64,000 nt of DNA from positions 55,933,195-55,997,194 of the forward strand of contig NC_054742.1 of assembly GCF_018143015.1 (NCBI RefSeq), written 5' to 3'. The notes beneath the pieces are model-generated. The model was not told where the DNA came from, did not search any database, and worked only from the letters and a program-made list of their open reading frames with translations. The stretch comes from Lytechinus variegatus. Its lineage: Eukaryota; Echinodermata; Echinoidea; Temnopleuroida; Toxopneustidae. The position numbers were made by a program, and so were the translations under genes. Each line of letters begins with the position of its first letter. Within the stretch, counting starts at the first letter, position 1. Positions 1-40,200 of the stretch are shown here, piece by piece.

Positions 1-729
1 TACTATAGCCTTGATGCCTGCCCCTCCCCTTTGTCTTGGAGATATTTTTCCTATTTGTGCTGTAATGTGGAAAATGTGCCCTATTATGGTACGTGGCAAA
101 AACAATATTTCAGGCTTTAAGATACGTTCAAAGAGGTTGAATACTTGTTTTCAGACCCTTAGACTTAGAGTACAAGTCGTGTAATGCCGGCCTGTTTCTC
201 TGCCTTGTTAAAAGATAGGAGTGATAAAACTGATAAATACTTCAGCCATACATAGAAATTGCCAATACAAATTATTCAACCAGTGACATAGGAAACCAAT
301 TCTGAAAGAAAAAAAATGACAGGGCAGTGCTAGGGTATATTAATTGGGGGATACCCAAAAATGACGTTATATTTTTTCTCACTTGAATTATTACACGGGT
401 AGTATGGAATTGTATACAACCAATTCTTCATTTTTTACATTTCTTTTCCCTCTACCACAGGGGCAGGGGCCTTGAAATGGATGATTATTATATTGTCACC
501 TAGGGTGCTGAGCATTGTTACAGCACCCCAGGTAACAATAGATAACCATCCATTGCCAGGTTCTTGCCAGTACCATGTGCCCATGTGGCGCCGCCCCCAA
601 ATATTGGTAGCTCTACTCATCTCCCTCAATAAAACAAAAAATACAGTAATTGACAAAATAACTAAATATTGAAACAGATGTCCATGTAAAAAAAAATTCT
701 CAACACCCTCGAGTGATCACGACTGGATT
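1..729. other. 3' flank of PLC-like gene copy 1; no gene seen
   Basis: No exon or RNA gene is visible here. From about position 264 onward the sequence matches the 3' flank of copy 2 (from about 27375), which marks the left edge of the tandem duplication. Left of 264 the match is lost. The open frames here are short and have no recognisable protein similarity. Confidence 0.5.
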
Positions 730-26481
<25,752 letters not shown>

Positions 26482-26749
26482 GTTAAGATCATTCGAATCG
26501 TCAAACTGATTGAATACTGTGTTTGTAAGGTATAACGTATTTCAATGATAGTCCGATCAAGCAAACAATCTTATCCAAAGTTCGAATCTGAATAAGGGTG
26601 TGGACATGCAATCAAGATTTATCTTGTTTCGACCAGGGGCGTAAATAAGAAGTCACTTACATATAGTTTTGTTGCTTATATTTCGTGTGGCAGTGTGATA
26701 AAGATAAGACAAGAATTCAAGGAGATAAAATGCCGATCATGACCAACTT

Positions 26750-26942
26750 TCTCACCATCATCGTCATCATCATCGTGGTCATCATCATCATCAGCGTCAT
26801 CATCATCATCATCACCATCATCATCACCATCATCATCGTCACCATCACCATCATCATCGTCATCAAGACAATCATCATCGCCATCACCATCGTCATCATC
26901 ACCATCGTCGTCATCATCAACTCTATCATTATTATTGTCTTT
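26750..26942. repeat. (ATC)n microsatellite upstream of copy 1
   Basis: Runs of CATCATCAT with GTC/ACC variants. Translations are Ile, Asp or Met strings and are not genes. An equivalent run at 45672-45895 lies the same way upstream of copy 2, so it belonged to the duplicated unit. Confidence 0.9.
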
Positions 26943-27670
26943 ATGATCACCATATTTATATCTCATTATGAAATCTTGATATGGATCTTAATCAAATGAT
27001 TGAAATATCGGTCATTTATTCCATCGTTAACAGGCAAATTTTCTAATGACTCGCACTAAATAAATGTATAGTTTTACTGTACTAACAGAATTGAGAGGAT
27101 GATTTCTTTAATAAAACGGATCCGTGCACATTGCTATAATTTAAAAAATTAGGTGATATACAATTAAGTCTCAAACACGAGACAGTTTACATCAAACTAG
27201 AATACTGAAATATCCAAACGGATTTAGGAAACTGAGGCTGGTGACAAACACAAATAAAATGTCAAAGACAAATCTATTGGCATATAAGTCACGAGGGTTG
27301 TACTTCATTATTCGTGAATTCCTATCAACAAATAGTCATTTTTCATAAATAGATGAACAAAAAATGAAATCTTTAATACAAATTATTCAACTAGTGACAA
27401 TGGAAACCAATTCTGAAAGATAATATTGGCAGGGTAGTGCGGGGGTGGCGCCAGGGTATATTGATTTGGGGTGCGACGACATAAAATTACATCATTATAT
27501 TTTTCACTCAACTTATAGGGGTAATATGGAGCTGCATACAACCAAATCTTCTCTTCTTACACACCTATGTCCTTTTCCTTTTTATTCATATTTTCCCTCT
27601 TTTTTACTACTTGGAAAAGCATAAGAGCAATTGCCCCTAACCAGGGAACTGGCCGTGGATGATTATGATA

Positions 27671-27990
27671 TGTGGAGCGTTGTGGCCAAGTGGATCAGTC
27701 TCCGCACTTTGAAACAGAGGGCCGTGGGTTCAAGTCCCAGCAATGGCGTAGTTCCCGTCAGCAAGAAATTTATCCACATTGTGCTGCACTCAACCCAGGT
27801 GAGGTAATGGGTACCTTGCAGGAATTTATTCCTTGAAATGCACTGAGCGCTTGAAGGTTGCTTGAGCTACAGCCGTGGTAATAATATCCACTTGTAGTTG
27901 AAAGTCCTTTGGAAGCGCATAGAGACGTTATTCATAATGTGTTAAGCGCTATACAAGAACTGACTATTAATATTATTATTATTATCATAT
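27671..27990 (+). mobile_element. tRNA-derived SINE
   Basis: The head resembles a tRNA: A-box-like 'TGGCCAAGTGG' and B-box-like 'GGGTTCAAGTCC'. The body follows with 'CACATTGTGCTGCACTC' and 'CCAGGTGAGGT', then 'GCGCTATACAAGAAC' and an ATT-repeat tail. Relatives lie at 51315-51590 (plus) and 59009-59255 (minus). The matching place in copy 1 (about 485-500) lacks it, so it inserted after the duplication. Confidence 0.75.
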
Positions 27991-28213
27991 AGGTACACCA
28001 CCCCCAGTAAGTCAATAGATAATCCTCCATGACCAGGTCCTTGCCTCTTCTACGTGGCGCTGCCCCGAATATTGGTAGCTATACCCCCCCCCGGCCCTAT
28101 ATAAACCACAAAAAATGACAGCGATACATATTGAGATGACTATAAAATATCAATACGAACAGATGTCCCTAAAATAACGATTCTTAGCAGCCTCGAGTGA
28201 TCGCGACAGGATT

Positions 28214-31200
28214 CTATAGGATGAAAAGTGCGGAGGCTGCAGCAAGGACGACCACTGATATGACCGCGGTGACTGCCTGAGTTCCACCCTCCGTTGGTGC
28301 TATAGTAGGCAGTACCGGTGGCTGGTAATCATCGAGAAGAGGAGCAACGTTGAGCCAAACGTCAGCATTATCAATTCCTTCCAACATCTATTTTGATAAA
28401 ATTTCGATAAAAAAGAATAACAATATTACTGTTTTTCTTTTTTCTAAATTCTACTCCCATTTGTCCCTCCAAATTTATTTTATTTTTCCCTATAAGCAAA
28501 TTTGTTTTTAATATTTCCGAATTATGCATCCCAAACAGAATTAACTAAATTGAGAACGAACAAAATTCTAAGGAGTCCATTTACTGAATGTCAGTGAGCG
28601 CAGCGAATAAGGATGAAATAATATACCCTAGAAAAAATGGAGGGAGAATAAATTACTTATTTTCCAAAATTGCAGATTGTGCATGATTCTGATTACACTC
28701 AACTCAACATGTTTTTATTAATTTGCCTTCCTTGACATCATGTATCACAATTATATACGAGTGAATGCAACGAGCGAGGAAAATATATGTTTACTTCACT
28801 TTACTTGTCGCATGAACCTGCATAAAATTAAGTAATCTCTTGTAGAGATGAATGAACACAAAAGTAAATTAACTTGTATTTCGATCAAAATATGAGCGCA
28901 TTTTGTTCACTTGCTCAAAAATATACTAAATATTTTCTCTCCCCGCGCTCTTTTTCTCCCTTTTCTCCAGCTGTTTAGGGGAAAGTGGTGCCTTCCCCTA
29001 CCCTCACATTTTATGCTCCTGGTAGTCCTTGAAAAAAATATTGAAATGAACAATTTAAGAAATCACCTTTTGATGTTGGAATCCATTTTGAGGTAGCGCG
29101 AATCTGTATCCATCTGGGCATGCTTGTGTGTTTACGTCATAACTCCCGACGGATACACTCAATGTCCAGTCTTCAGTATCAAAGACATTCTGACATGCAA
29201 AGTAGAGTTCCTGATTGCAGTCTGTCGGTGTGTACCAGCGATTATCAGTGCCACTGCAAAAAACGATATATACATCACCAATAAAATGCTGAAATTCAAG
29301 ATTAAATGGAATGAAATATCATCTCAAGTTATATTGTTCATGTTTTGGCCAATTCAAAGAAGTTGAGTAGCTCTATGCTCCAAACGGAACTGGTCATTAT
29401 ATTTCACAAAATGTCCGATAGAATAGTTTTCTCAGGTCAGCATTTCATCAACAAATTTGTCCGATAAGTCAGATCTGACACCTTTCCTTGAATTTTATTG
29501 GCTGAGAAGCGCTGTTACTATGGCAACTGCCAGATAAAAGACCACGTCACTATCGATGGAATTTTTTAAAAGTCAATTATCCTCTCAGATTGTTTTGATT
29601 GAGTGCGCGAGTGGTAAAAGATTGAGATATTGTGAATGGGGTTGAAGACCGAGCCTCCGGTGGGAGGCTGCATCAAAAATCAGGTTGTAATTTTTAAGTG
29701 ATTGTACATCTTTATTGAAAAATAAAGTCTCAGGGGCGCGGAACGGGGAGGGGCAGTCTTAATCTCACCTGAGCATGACACACGACGTCGAATCGGTGAT
29801 CGGCGTCGCCGGTTCTCCTTTAGCCCATGTATAGACAGCCGTCTCCATCAGCTGAGGGTGAACCTGATCACCGGCGGGAAACTGGATCCCACACTTGATA
29901 AACTCGCTAAAGTCATCGATGATCCCTACGCGTGTCGGACCATCAATGTAGTCGTTCTCGAATCTATAAAAAATAGAATCATAATAATGGTAATGATAAT
30001 GCTTATTTACATACGGTAGCCTCTTCAGAGCCTATGATCTGTTTGTTTTCCCAGCGGGCCCTGTATAACAATTTTTTTCTTCCGTCGAATACGTCGAGCG
30101 CCTAACTATGTAAACATTTGTAACGCACCGGTATCCATCATAAAAAAAATGTTCATGGCGCGATATAGAAAAGAAAGGAAGAAGAGGAGGAAACTTACTA
30201 AAGGGGGTGGGGGTAATTATTACTTAAAAGCTTGTGTGAATAACCAGGTTTTCAGAGAACTTTTGAAAGTCGTGAGATAAGAAATATTGCGGAATTCGTT
30301 TGGAAGTTTATTCCATAGGAATGGCCCGGCATGTTGAAGTGATCGATCCCCCATGAATTATGAGATTGTGGTACCGCAATTAGGGATGAACTGTAGCAGA
30401 CCTAGGGTTGCGATAGGCTAGAGTAGTATTGTGGTGCAGTTCCGTGTAATAAATGGAAAACAAGTAGGAGTAATTCAAAACGTTATGCGCTGTACAACAG
30501 GTAACCAGTGAAGAAGTATGAGTATATATGATTCCTTTTAGGGGACATGGTGACTATACGGGCAGCATTATGTTGTAGTCTCCTCAGGCTATCTAACTAA
30601 GATTGTGAAACATTATCGGCGGCAGATTTTTTTTTTAAGTCTTTTAAGGAAAGGAAAATAGGGGAACGGGAAGAGAGTGGGGGTGATATTGAACAGTGGT
30701 TTGATTGTAGATAACTGCTTAAAAGTAACTAAACTTTAGGCCTTTAGCTCTTTGACAGTCGATATAGGGAAAATCATATGGATAAAAAAATCCGCCCCAT
30801 TCTAAAATGCTGGATCCGCCCCTGATCAAAGTTTATCAATTTTATCAAAATACTACTTTTTAATCATTGCACTGAGAAATAAACTAATAATAAACTTTAT
30901 AGGAAAATGAGAAAAAAGAAGAAAGGCTGTGTGTAATGGGGGGCAGTCAGGGAAAATGATTTGATTGACGATGACTATACTTACAAGAAATGAGTACTGT
31001 CACTGTAGAAACGAAGAGCATTAGTTGAGTTCTTACCTCCACATTGGGGATAATTTGAAAACTGTGATAAAGTTTGAGAAAATGCCGGAAAGAACATTTG
31101 ATTTATCCAGATTTATCCATAACGCTTACATATCATTAAAGAAAATAAATACCCTTTTTCAAGTCAATGCACAACAAACAATTCAGCACGCGCTTCGCCC

Positions 31201-34200
31201 TTCAGGTAATTTGTTTAGTGAAATACGCAATATGTTCATAATTTTGAAAAGTGCATAAAATCCCTCTTTTATAGGTTTGAAAAAATGCGCTTGCCGTCGA
31301 GTGATAAACGTACCGTGTTCCCAAATTTGGTACTGGTATTGGTACTAGTATATTGATATTGATATTGGCATTGGTATTGGTACTGGTATTGGTACTGGTA
31401 CTGGTACTGGTATTGGTACTGGTATTGGTACTCGTATTGGTAATGGTACTAGTATTGGTACTGGTATTGGTACTGGTACTGGTATTGGTACTGGTATTGG
31501 TATTGGTATTGGTACTGGTATTGGCATTGGTATTGGTATTGGTGCTGGTATTGGTACTGGTATTGGTATTGGCATTGGTATTGGTGTTGGTACTGGTATT
31601 GGTACTGGTATTGGTACTAGTATCGGTACTGGTATTGGTACTGGTATTGGTACCGGTACTGGTATTGGTACTGATATTGGTACCGGTACTGGTATTGGCA
31701 TTGGTATTGGTATTGGTACTGGTTTTAGTACTGATATTGATACTGGTACTGGTATTGGTTTTTGTATTGGTACTGGTGTTTGTATTGGTATTGGCATTGG
31801 TGCTGGTATTGGTACTGGTAATGGCATTGGTGCTGGTATTGGTACTGGTATTGGTATTGGTATTGGTACTGGTATTGGTTTTTGTATTGGTACTGGTGTT
31901 TGTATTGGTGTTTGTACTGGTATTGGTACTGGTATTAGTTTTTGTATTGGTACTGGTGTTTGTATTGGTGTTTGTACTGGTATTGGTACTGGTATTGGTA
32001 TTGGTATCGGAACTGGTATTGGTATTGGTACTGGTATTGGTATTGTACCGGTATTGGTACTGGTATTGATATTGGTTTTATTTTATTTTATTTATTTATT
32101 TATAAAAGGACAGTTGCTTTCCTTAAGAAATATAGTATTATGTGATAATCAATTTGGTTTTAGAGAAAAACATAATACAACTCATGCTATATTGACATTA
32201 ATAAATAAAATATCTACTTCTTTTGATAATTCTGATCATACTGTAGGATTATTCCTTGACTTCTCAAAAGCGTTTGACACAATAGATCATGAAATACTGT
32301 TATGTAAGCTATCAAATTACGGTATCAGAGGGACAGCTTTACAATGGTTTAGGAGTTATCTTACTGATAGAATTCAGTTTGTTACAGTAAATGAATCAGA
32401 ATCTCCAACAAGGCCAGTTTCTTGTGGAATTCCACAAGGTAGTATTCTTGGCCCCTTGTTATTTATACTTTATGTTAATGATATGAAAAATTCATCTCAT
32501 GTTCTCTCATTTATTCTCTTTGCTGATGATTCCAATATTTTCTATACACACCATGATCCACATGTACTTGTGAGCACTATGAATAAAGAATTCAAAAAAG
32601 TAACAAACTGGATTAAAGCCAACAAATTGTCACTGAATCTGCAAAAAACTAATTATATGCTTTTTAGTCATTCATTGAAACATCTACCGCATCAAATACT
32701 TTCAGATAATACTGAAATCAAAGAAGTGCAAACAACAAAAATTTTTAGGTCTTACTATGATAACAAGCTTACGTGGAATGCTCATATCAACAATACTTGC
32801 AAAACTGTGTCAAGAAATATTGGAGTCATCAATAAGCTTAAATACGTTCTACCAGCACAGGCGCTATCCATGTTGTATTGTGCATTAATTCTACCATATC
32901 TTAATTATGGAATTCTGGCATGGGGTAATGCCACTCAAACGAGACTAAATAAAGTCTTGCTACTTCAGAAAAAAGTACTGAGAATAATATGCAATATGTC
33001 CTTTAGAGCTCATACGGATGAATTGTTTCGTCAGAAACGTATCCTTAAAATCAATGACCTGTACCGCTTGCAACTATTCCAATTTATGTATCAGCTAGAT
33101 AGAAATAGTGTACCTAATGTCCTACAAAAGAAATTTATGACAAACAATACTTTACATTCATATAATACGAGACAATCAAATGACTATCACTTACCTAAAA
33201 GTAAAACAGTATTTTCTAGCAAAACTGTATTTTTCACAGGACCAAAACTCTGGAATTCTCTGGACAGAGAAATGAAAGAGGCAGCTAATCTTATACGATT
33301 TAAATTACTCATCAAAAAATTTCTCCTGAATTCTTATTGATTCAATCTAATATTTGTGAACTTCATACTTATCCACGGTAGTATTGAATATTTTTTTAAG
33401 TCGATATTTAATTTTGTATATAGTGTAAATACATTTGTGTTACAGTGTTTATATCTATATAATTTTATAGAATTTTGCTGATTATGTTACTCTATTTGTA
33501 TCATATTACCCTTGTATAAAGTTTTGATAGGGGGTCTCCACTTTTCCACTTTTTTCATTTCATTGCTACGTTTCAATCCTGCATATGTTATGCATTTTTT
33601 TTCATTGTAAACATGATTACGAAATGTACTTTGATGATTGTGGAATATGAATATATCAATAAATAAACAAATATAAAAAATATAAATTGATACTGGTATT
33701 GGCATTGGTGCTGGTATTGTTACTGGTATTGGTATTGGCATTGGTATTGGTGTTGGTACTGGTATTGGTATTGGTACTGGTATTGGTACTAGTATCGGTA
33801 CTGGTATTGGTATTGGTACTGGTATTGGTACTGGTATTGGTACCGGTACTGGTATTGGCATTGGTATTGGTATTGGTACTGGCTTTAGTACTGATATTGA
33901 TACTGGTATTGGTTTTTGTATTGGTACTGGTGTTTGTATTGGTGTTTGTACTGGTATTGGTACTGGTATTGGTTCAAGTTCAAGTTTTATTTTCCATTTC
34001 CATTAACAACATTATAAGCAAATACAAATGAAACATACATAAATATAAACAAATACAAATGAAATATCATAACAATGATTACATATCAATTACGAGTTCC
34101 AAAACATTTATAAAATAGTTCTTACAGAATCTGATATGGAAATGAGGGGATCCACTAAAAAGCATTGCTTGTAGAGCGTGGATCCCCTAAGATAATATAT

Positions 34201-37200
34201 TAAACATTTGAAAAAAAGTACTCATTTGCAAGTGTAAATATGATAAGTTAAAATGCAATATTTTATGGGAATAATGACAAGATGGTGAGTAATAGCGAGA
34301 AATAATAAAAAGATGATAGAGATACGGGATACTAAAAACTCAAAAGAAAACAAAGACACGACGAAGAATAGAGGGGAGAGAGAATATACAAAGTACTAAA
34401 AGGGGAGGGAGAGGGCAAAGATAAGAGGGCAGAGACAGACAGAGAGGGAGGCACACACACACACACAGATATATATGTAGAGAGAAAGGGTCTGAAAGAG
34501 AGAGGGGGGCAAGAACGAGAGTGCAAACGTGGATCAAAGAGAGTGTGACTTAATAGCGTGCTTAGACAATACTATAATATACAAACTAATTAATCACTTT
34601 GGTAAGACAGTAACAGAAATATTTTCAGTTTTCTCTTAAAGGAGTGGATGGAGGGGGTCTGTTGAACATCTTTACGGAGGGAATTCCAAAATTTGGGGGC
34701 GGTGAAAATAAAAGTATTTTGAGCAAAACGAGTTCTTAGGATAGGTAGATGAAAGTTATCGGCTTGTCTGGTAGGATACCTATGAAAAATGTTATTTTGA
34801 GAAAACACATGATGGAATGCAAAAGGAACCACACTGTTTTATACATGTACATAAACTGCCCAAGCTGAAATTGGTATAAGTCTTGAATCTTTTAAATTTT
34901 ATAATCAAGGAAAAGCGGATCAGTGTGAGAACGGGGGTGTGAGAATGAAATAATACGAAGGGTTTTTTTTTGTAATAATAATATTTTGTTAAGTAAACTT
35001 TGGTGGGTATTGCCCCAAACAAGGAATCGATAGTTGATATATAGTAATATAAGAGGAGTATATAATTTAAGTATAGAAGTAACAGGGATAACCTATTTAT
35101 GATGCCTATATTTCGGGATATTGTTTTACAAATATTATCAATATGGCATTTCCAGGAGAGTTTGTTATCTACCAAAAATTTAATTGAGGAGACACTTTCC
35201 AACTGAAAATCTTCAATAAAATGTCAAAAGGTAAAGAATCTATAGTATTACTGAATAAAATGTATTTAGTTTTTCGAAGGTTAATTGATAATTTGTTAGC
35301 TCTGATCCAATTCTAAATATTAGTTAATTCAGAGTTTATTATTTTAACAAGTGTAAGCGGATCATTGTGAGAGAAGAATAGATTTGTGTCATCAGCAAAA
35401 ATAATGAAAGATAAAAAAAATAATGTTAGATGCTCTGCAAAAATCATATATAATAAACAAGAGGGGTCCTAGAATACACAAATAACACAAATTGAGGAAT
35501 GGTCATTAAGAAATACAAAGTGATTTCTGTTAGAGAGGCAATTCCTGAACCACTCCAAGGCTTTCCCACGTATGCCATAATGCGAAAATTTATGAAGTAG
35601 GATGTCATGATTAATAGTGTCGAAGGCCTTGGAGAAGTCCAGGAAAATACCGACCATGTGTGAAGATTTATCGACAGCATGAGCAACTTTTTCAACAAAG
35701 GATAATAAGGCGTGAATTGTACTGTGCTTTTCTTTAAATCCCAACTGGAATTTTGAAAAAATGTTATTATCATTCAAAAATGTATTTTTTTTGGGTGTTG
35801 TTATTGGTATTGGTTCTGGTATTGGTATTGGTACTAGTATTGATATTGGTACTGCTGTTGATATTGATACTGGCAATATTGCAATTGGTATTGGTATTGG
35901 GATCAGTTTGTGTATTGGTATTAGTATTGGTATTGTAATGGTATTAGTATTGGTATTGCTGTTTTGGTATTGGTATTGGCGTCGTATATGAGTATGAGTG
36001 TGAGTACTTGTATCATTTGAAGTTGGTGCTATACTTGCCTCATTCTGTTTTTTATCCTGCCAATATCCGGGATGGATAAACTTTCCTTGGTGAAGGTAAA
36101 AATCACCGGTTCCCGCCGTAGCAATATGTGCAATCACTACATCCTTACCATCCTATCAATCAAAATGATATTTAAAAAATGTAAGATTTATTTTTGACAC
36201 AAAGTGTAATATGCAGGGACAGCGGGGATCCCTGTGATTTTTCAACGCGTGAAAAATAATGAAACAAAACCAATAGGAAGAATTAAAGGTGAAGAGAAGA
36301 AAAAAGAAGACGATCCAAAAGAGAGTTAAAAGTCTTATAACTCTCTGTAACTCCTAATATTCAATTTTAAAAAATTGAGAAAATTACAAAAAATAGGTAT
36401 TCTTGCTTCAGGGCTTTGGTGCAGCCCCTGGTGGGTGTTTCATAAAAATGTTCGTAATTTAAGAATGACTTTAAGAACAACTGGTGAGCCTTTCTCACGT
36501 GCAAATAATCACTAATGAAGATTTAATGGTGAATATCATTTACCACAAGAAAGGATCATCCGTCGTTCTTAAATCGTTCTTAACTTCACGATCAGCTTAT
36601 GAAACGGCCCCTACATATATAACCTCTAATACACACTTCAAGTCTTCAATTGATGCTCCCAGCCTTGAGCCTTCCTTAAGCTTAGGTTGATTTACTTAGT
36701 CAGGTGTAACCGATATTTTAACTAGTTTAAGTATGAATCAAGCACCAGTATCATCGAAAAAAATGCATAGCCTTTGCCATGAAGGAAGAGAGTCTGATTC
36801 GGTTATAACCCCATAACAAAGGGTCGGTACCACAGGAGGGGATGAGGATAGGGCTGGCGCCCTCCTATAATTTTTTTTACGGTAATACAAAATTGATACA
36901 AAAACAAGAAGGGGAAAGGGGGATGGAGAAAAGTGGAAAAGGATAAAGAAACAGAAAACAGAATAGCATGGAAAGAGAGGTATAGATCGTGTATAACTTC
37001 ATAATACCCACACTCTAAAAACAAATCAGTCAAAATGACTGGTTAATCGCGTCAGCTGGGAGCAACTGTTATTCTAGTCATATTTCACAATTTTCTAGTC
37101 ATATTTTACTAGAAAAGAGTTATTTCTGACTAGAATATAAACCCCTCAAAAAAAGTTTTGCAACTCAATTTTGGGGGATGATATCTGTTTGTTTAATGAA

Positions 37201-40200
37201 GTATAAAAGATGAAACTGGTTTCATTGGAAAGCTGAATTACTCCTCTTTACAATGACATGCCATTTGCTGTGATTATTGTAATCATGGAATATGCGTCAC
37301 CATGAACATTGAGAAAAGTCAGAAGTGAAATGTTGCAAAGTTCATTGATTTCTAACAAGAGTCTCCATTTCTATAGAATTTCCACCACGCAGGCCGGCCG
37401 GTGACAGTGAATGCACTCGGTCCATCCTCGAAACAATTGGAAATTCGCTATTGGAAACGACGCATTTTGCAACATTTCATTTCTAGCATTGCTGCGGATT
37501 ATCATGTCTGTGTATTTCCTGATAACACTAGCATTACAAATGACACATGATTGTAAAGGAGAATAATCATGCTTTCTAAAGATATCCCTTTTACACATGA
37601 TGATGGCACCTCAAGAAATTTATTGGCACTCAAACTTGCAGTTAAGAGTTGCAGAACTCAAACATGAGATGGCAATCGATTTTGCAACATTTCATTTTTT
37701 ACATTGCTGCATATTTATCATGTCTGTGTATTTCATGATAACACTAGCATTACAAAAGACACATGATTGTAAAGATAAATAATCATACTTTCCAATGGTA
37801 CAACTTTTACATATGATGATGGTTCACTAAGAAATTTATTAGCACTCAAACTTGAGTTGCAGAACTTATTTTGAGGGGTTTATGTCAGAAATGTGAATAT
37901 CAGTGATTGCCATATCAGTTGCTCCCAGCTGACTACTGGTCTAGTCAATTTGACTGATTTGTTTTAAGAGTGCAGTGTCTTGTACTTCATTAATTAAAAA
38001 TGCTATATTACCCTTTTTGCTTAATTGATTTCGATCTTGTATATACAACTTGTTTCTTGTACATACTTGGCTTCTGAACATGATATAAATGAAAGATATA
38101 AAATTTGAACTCCAACAACATGACCCTTCTCGGAGTTTTATTTCTGTCATTTTACTACTGTAATTATTTAAGAAGGAAATTTCAAATGGGGGCGCCTTGC
38201 TCCACCCCCCCCCCTTATCGAAGCACCATGGTGCCGCACCTTAAAATACAGTCTTTATTATTTGATTAAAGTAGCTTGAAGTAGGAGTGCATACTTCTCG
38301 CATGGTCCTTAGTGTGGGCCACTCGTTGTTGTAGTCGATTCTAAGGTTGGCCGGTGTTAATACTCGATCACCAAGGTAACGTTCGAAGGGCCCGTTCACT
38401 TCTCCATCATTACCCTGGTCATACTTTTCCTGGAAATATGGTTAAAAGAAGAGGGGTTGTAATATGAGAATCAATTTAGATTAAGAATATAACACTGTGA
38501 TTTTTAATATGAACTTTGAACAGACCAATTATAATTGTAGCATCCATGGTCTGGGAGAAATTTCATATTGCTTTGCAATTTTTATTTCGAAAAAATAGTC
38601 TTTAAATAATAACTTTATTGTTTTTTGCCACATTTGATTTTGATTCAGATTTTGGGGTCAGTTAATGTTCTTCATTCCATATATTTCACAAAATCTTTCT
38701 GATAAGATTATAATCCTGATATAAGAAAATGAATCAATTTATTGGTTGCAAAAAAATGTGTTTTAACATGTAATCGAGATAATACGTACATTCATGTAGA
38801 TTCTGACGAACTCGCCCTCGTGATCGTCTAGCCACGCCCCAATCTCGGCAACGGGTTCAGAAAATAGCACATGACCGCTGTTACATTCTTGATCAATGGT
38901 CGATCCAAGATGAGCTATGCGCATCTATAAATAGAAACATTGATAAAATTAAAAAAATGAACATTTGGGGAAAACATAGTTTTTACATCAAAATGGACTC
39001 TTGACCTATAAAATATTTAAGATTGGTCTTGGTATTTTGGCTTTAGAGTCGGGCAAAAGTCATATATATAAAAGGGGACGACCCCACCCCCAACCCTATG
39101 GCCGCCTACGACTATGCAAGTTTATATGATTTAATTTTTCAAGATTCTGCATCTGATTTTAATGACGTTATCTTTATTGTCTCCTCATTTTCCAATTATT
39201 ACATCAACTTGAAATTAAGAGGGCCTTAAGTGGTGTAATGATCCGAAATTAGTTAAGGAAACAGAAATGGCGTATGTGGGAAAATTTCTTTCAAAATTTT
39301 GTCAACGTACTTTATGTTTCTTTATTTTTGGATTTAATACTATCTTGTATTGTGGTTGTGTAAATTTGTATAATATATTATTTAATGCCATAATTTTGTA
39401 ATCTTATTGTATTTTGTGTATAACAGCAGTCAGAATATGATTTTATGCCCTTGTTAATTTATTTTTCTTGAGCATGACAACAAAATTTTAATATCTGAAT
39501 ATCTGAAGTAAGCAAAGAAACGGAAAAAATGCCATTTCAAAATGAAAATATAATTTTGTGTTAGATTTTGACATGATGATGTTAAACAATATTTAATTTT
39601 CACCATTTTCTTTCATTTTTTTCTTGGTCGTGGATATTTTTTTTGGGGGGTGGGGGCCAGTATCCCCCTATCTATACGCTAGTGATGGAATTGATATTTA
39701 AGTTTAAAGTTACCTCATCTTCGCAATACCAGTTATCGAGTTCAATCGCTCTGATTCCCATGTTGAGAAGGTCTGTCAAACTGAACTCCTGGTTAGCAAT
39801 CCCAGTGCAACGGCTTGGGTCGTATGGGGGCGGCCACAAACACGTATCGTTTGCTATATCAGGGTGTAAAATATATTTTCTTATAATATAGTGCAATAAC
39901 AATGATAATCAATAGTACAGTCCTTGGTAAGCAAATAAGACCCTAATATATCTGTACGTGAGGAATAATAGAAAAACGGGGTAAAATTGTTTACTGAAAA
40001 CTATACATCAAATATGCATTAAAAACATCATAGAATATCTAATGTAATTATTACTTTTTTTTCAAGTTTATTTATTTATTTCATTTTTCAACTCAATACA
40101 AGATAAGAAATAATTATACAGAAATAAAAATAACTATGCAAATCAATACAAATGAATATACATTGCAAGCAATATGACTATACAAGAATAATTATGGTGA

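Larger units (their letters stand above)
26482..28213. other. Spacer between copy 1 (5' end) and copy 2 (3' end)
   Basis: The first roughly 500 bp are the 5' flank of copy 1 and match the 5' flank of copy 2 (45409-46080); this is where the copy 1 promoter should be, but I see no firm TATA box. About 27000-27370 matches nothing else in the window. From about 27375 the sequence is the 3' flank of copy 2 and matches 264-729, interrupted by a SINE. No other gene is visible. Confidence 0.6.

Noticed and set aside
26676-26966. Asp-rich and Ile-rich open frames, and similar ones at 45652-46057 and 46317-46771
   Set aside because: Translations of ATC and TAC microsatellites.
31353-32069. 238-codon open frame of Leu-Val repeats, and a minus-strand Pro-Ile frame
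   Set aside because: Both are translations of the GGTATT/GGTACT array, which has no frame breaks because its unit is a multiple of three. No other coding signal.
35469-36137. Apparent fusion of the PLC-like exon 9 with a reverse transcriptase
   Set aside because: The frame simply runs past the GC donor of exon 9 through the hexamer array into the minus-strand LINE. The matching intron in copy 1 stops within 20 codons, and the exon chain is explained by splicing.
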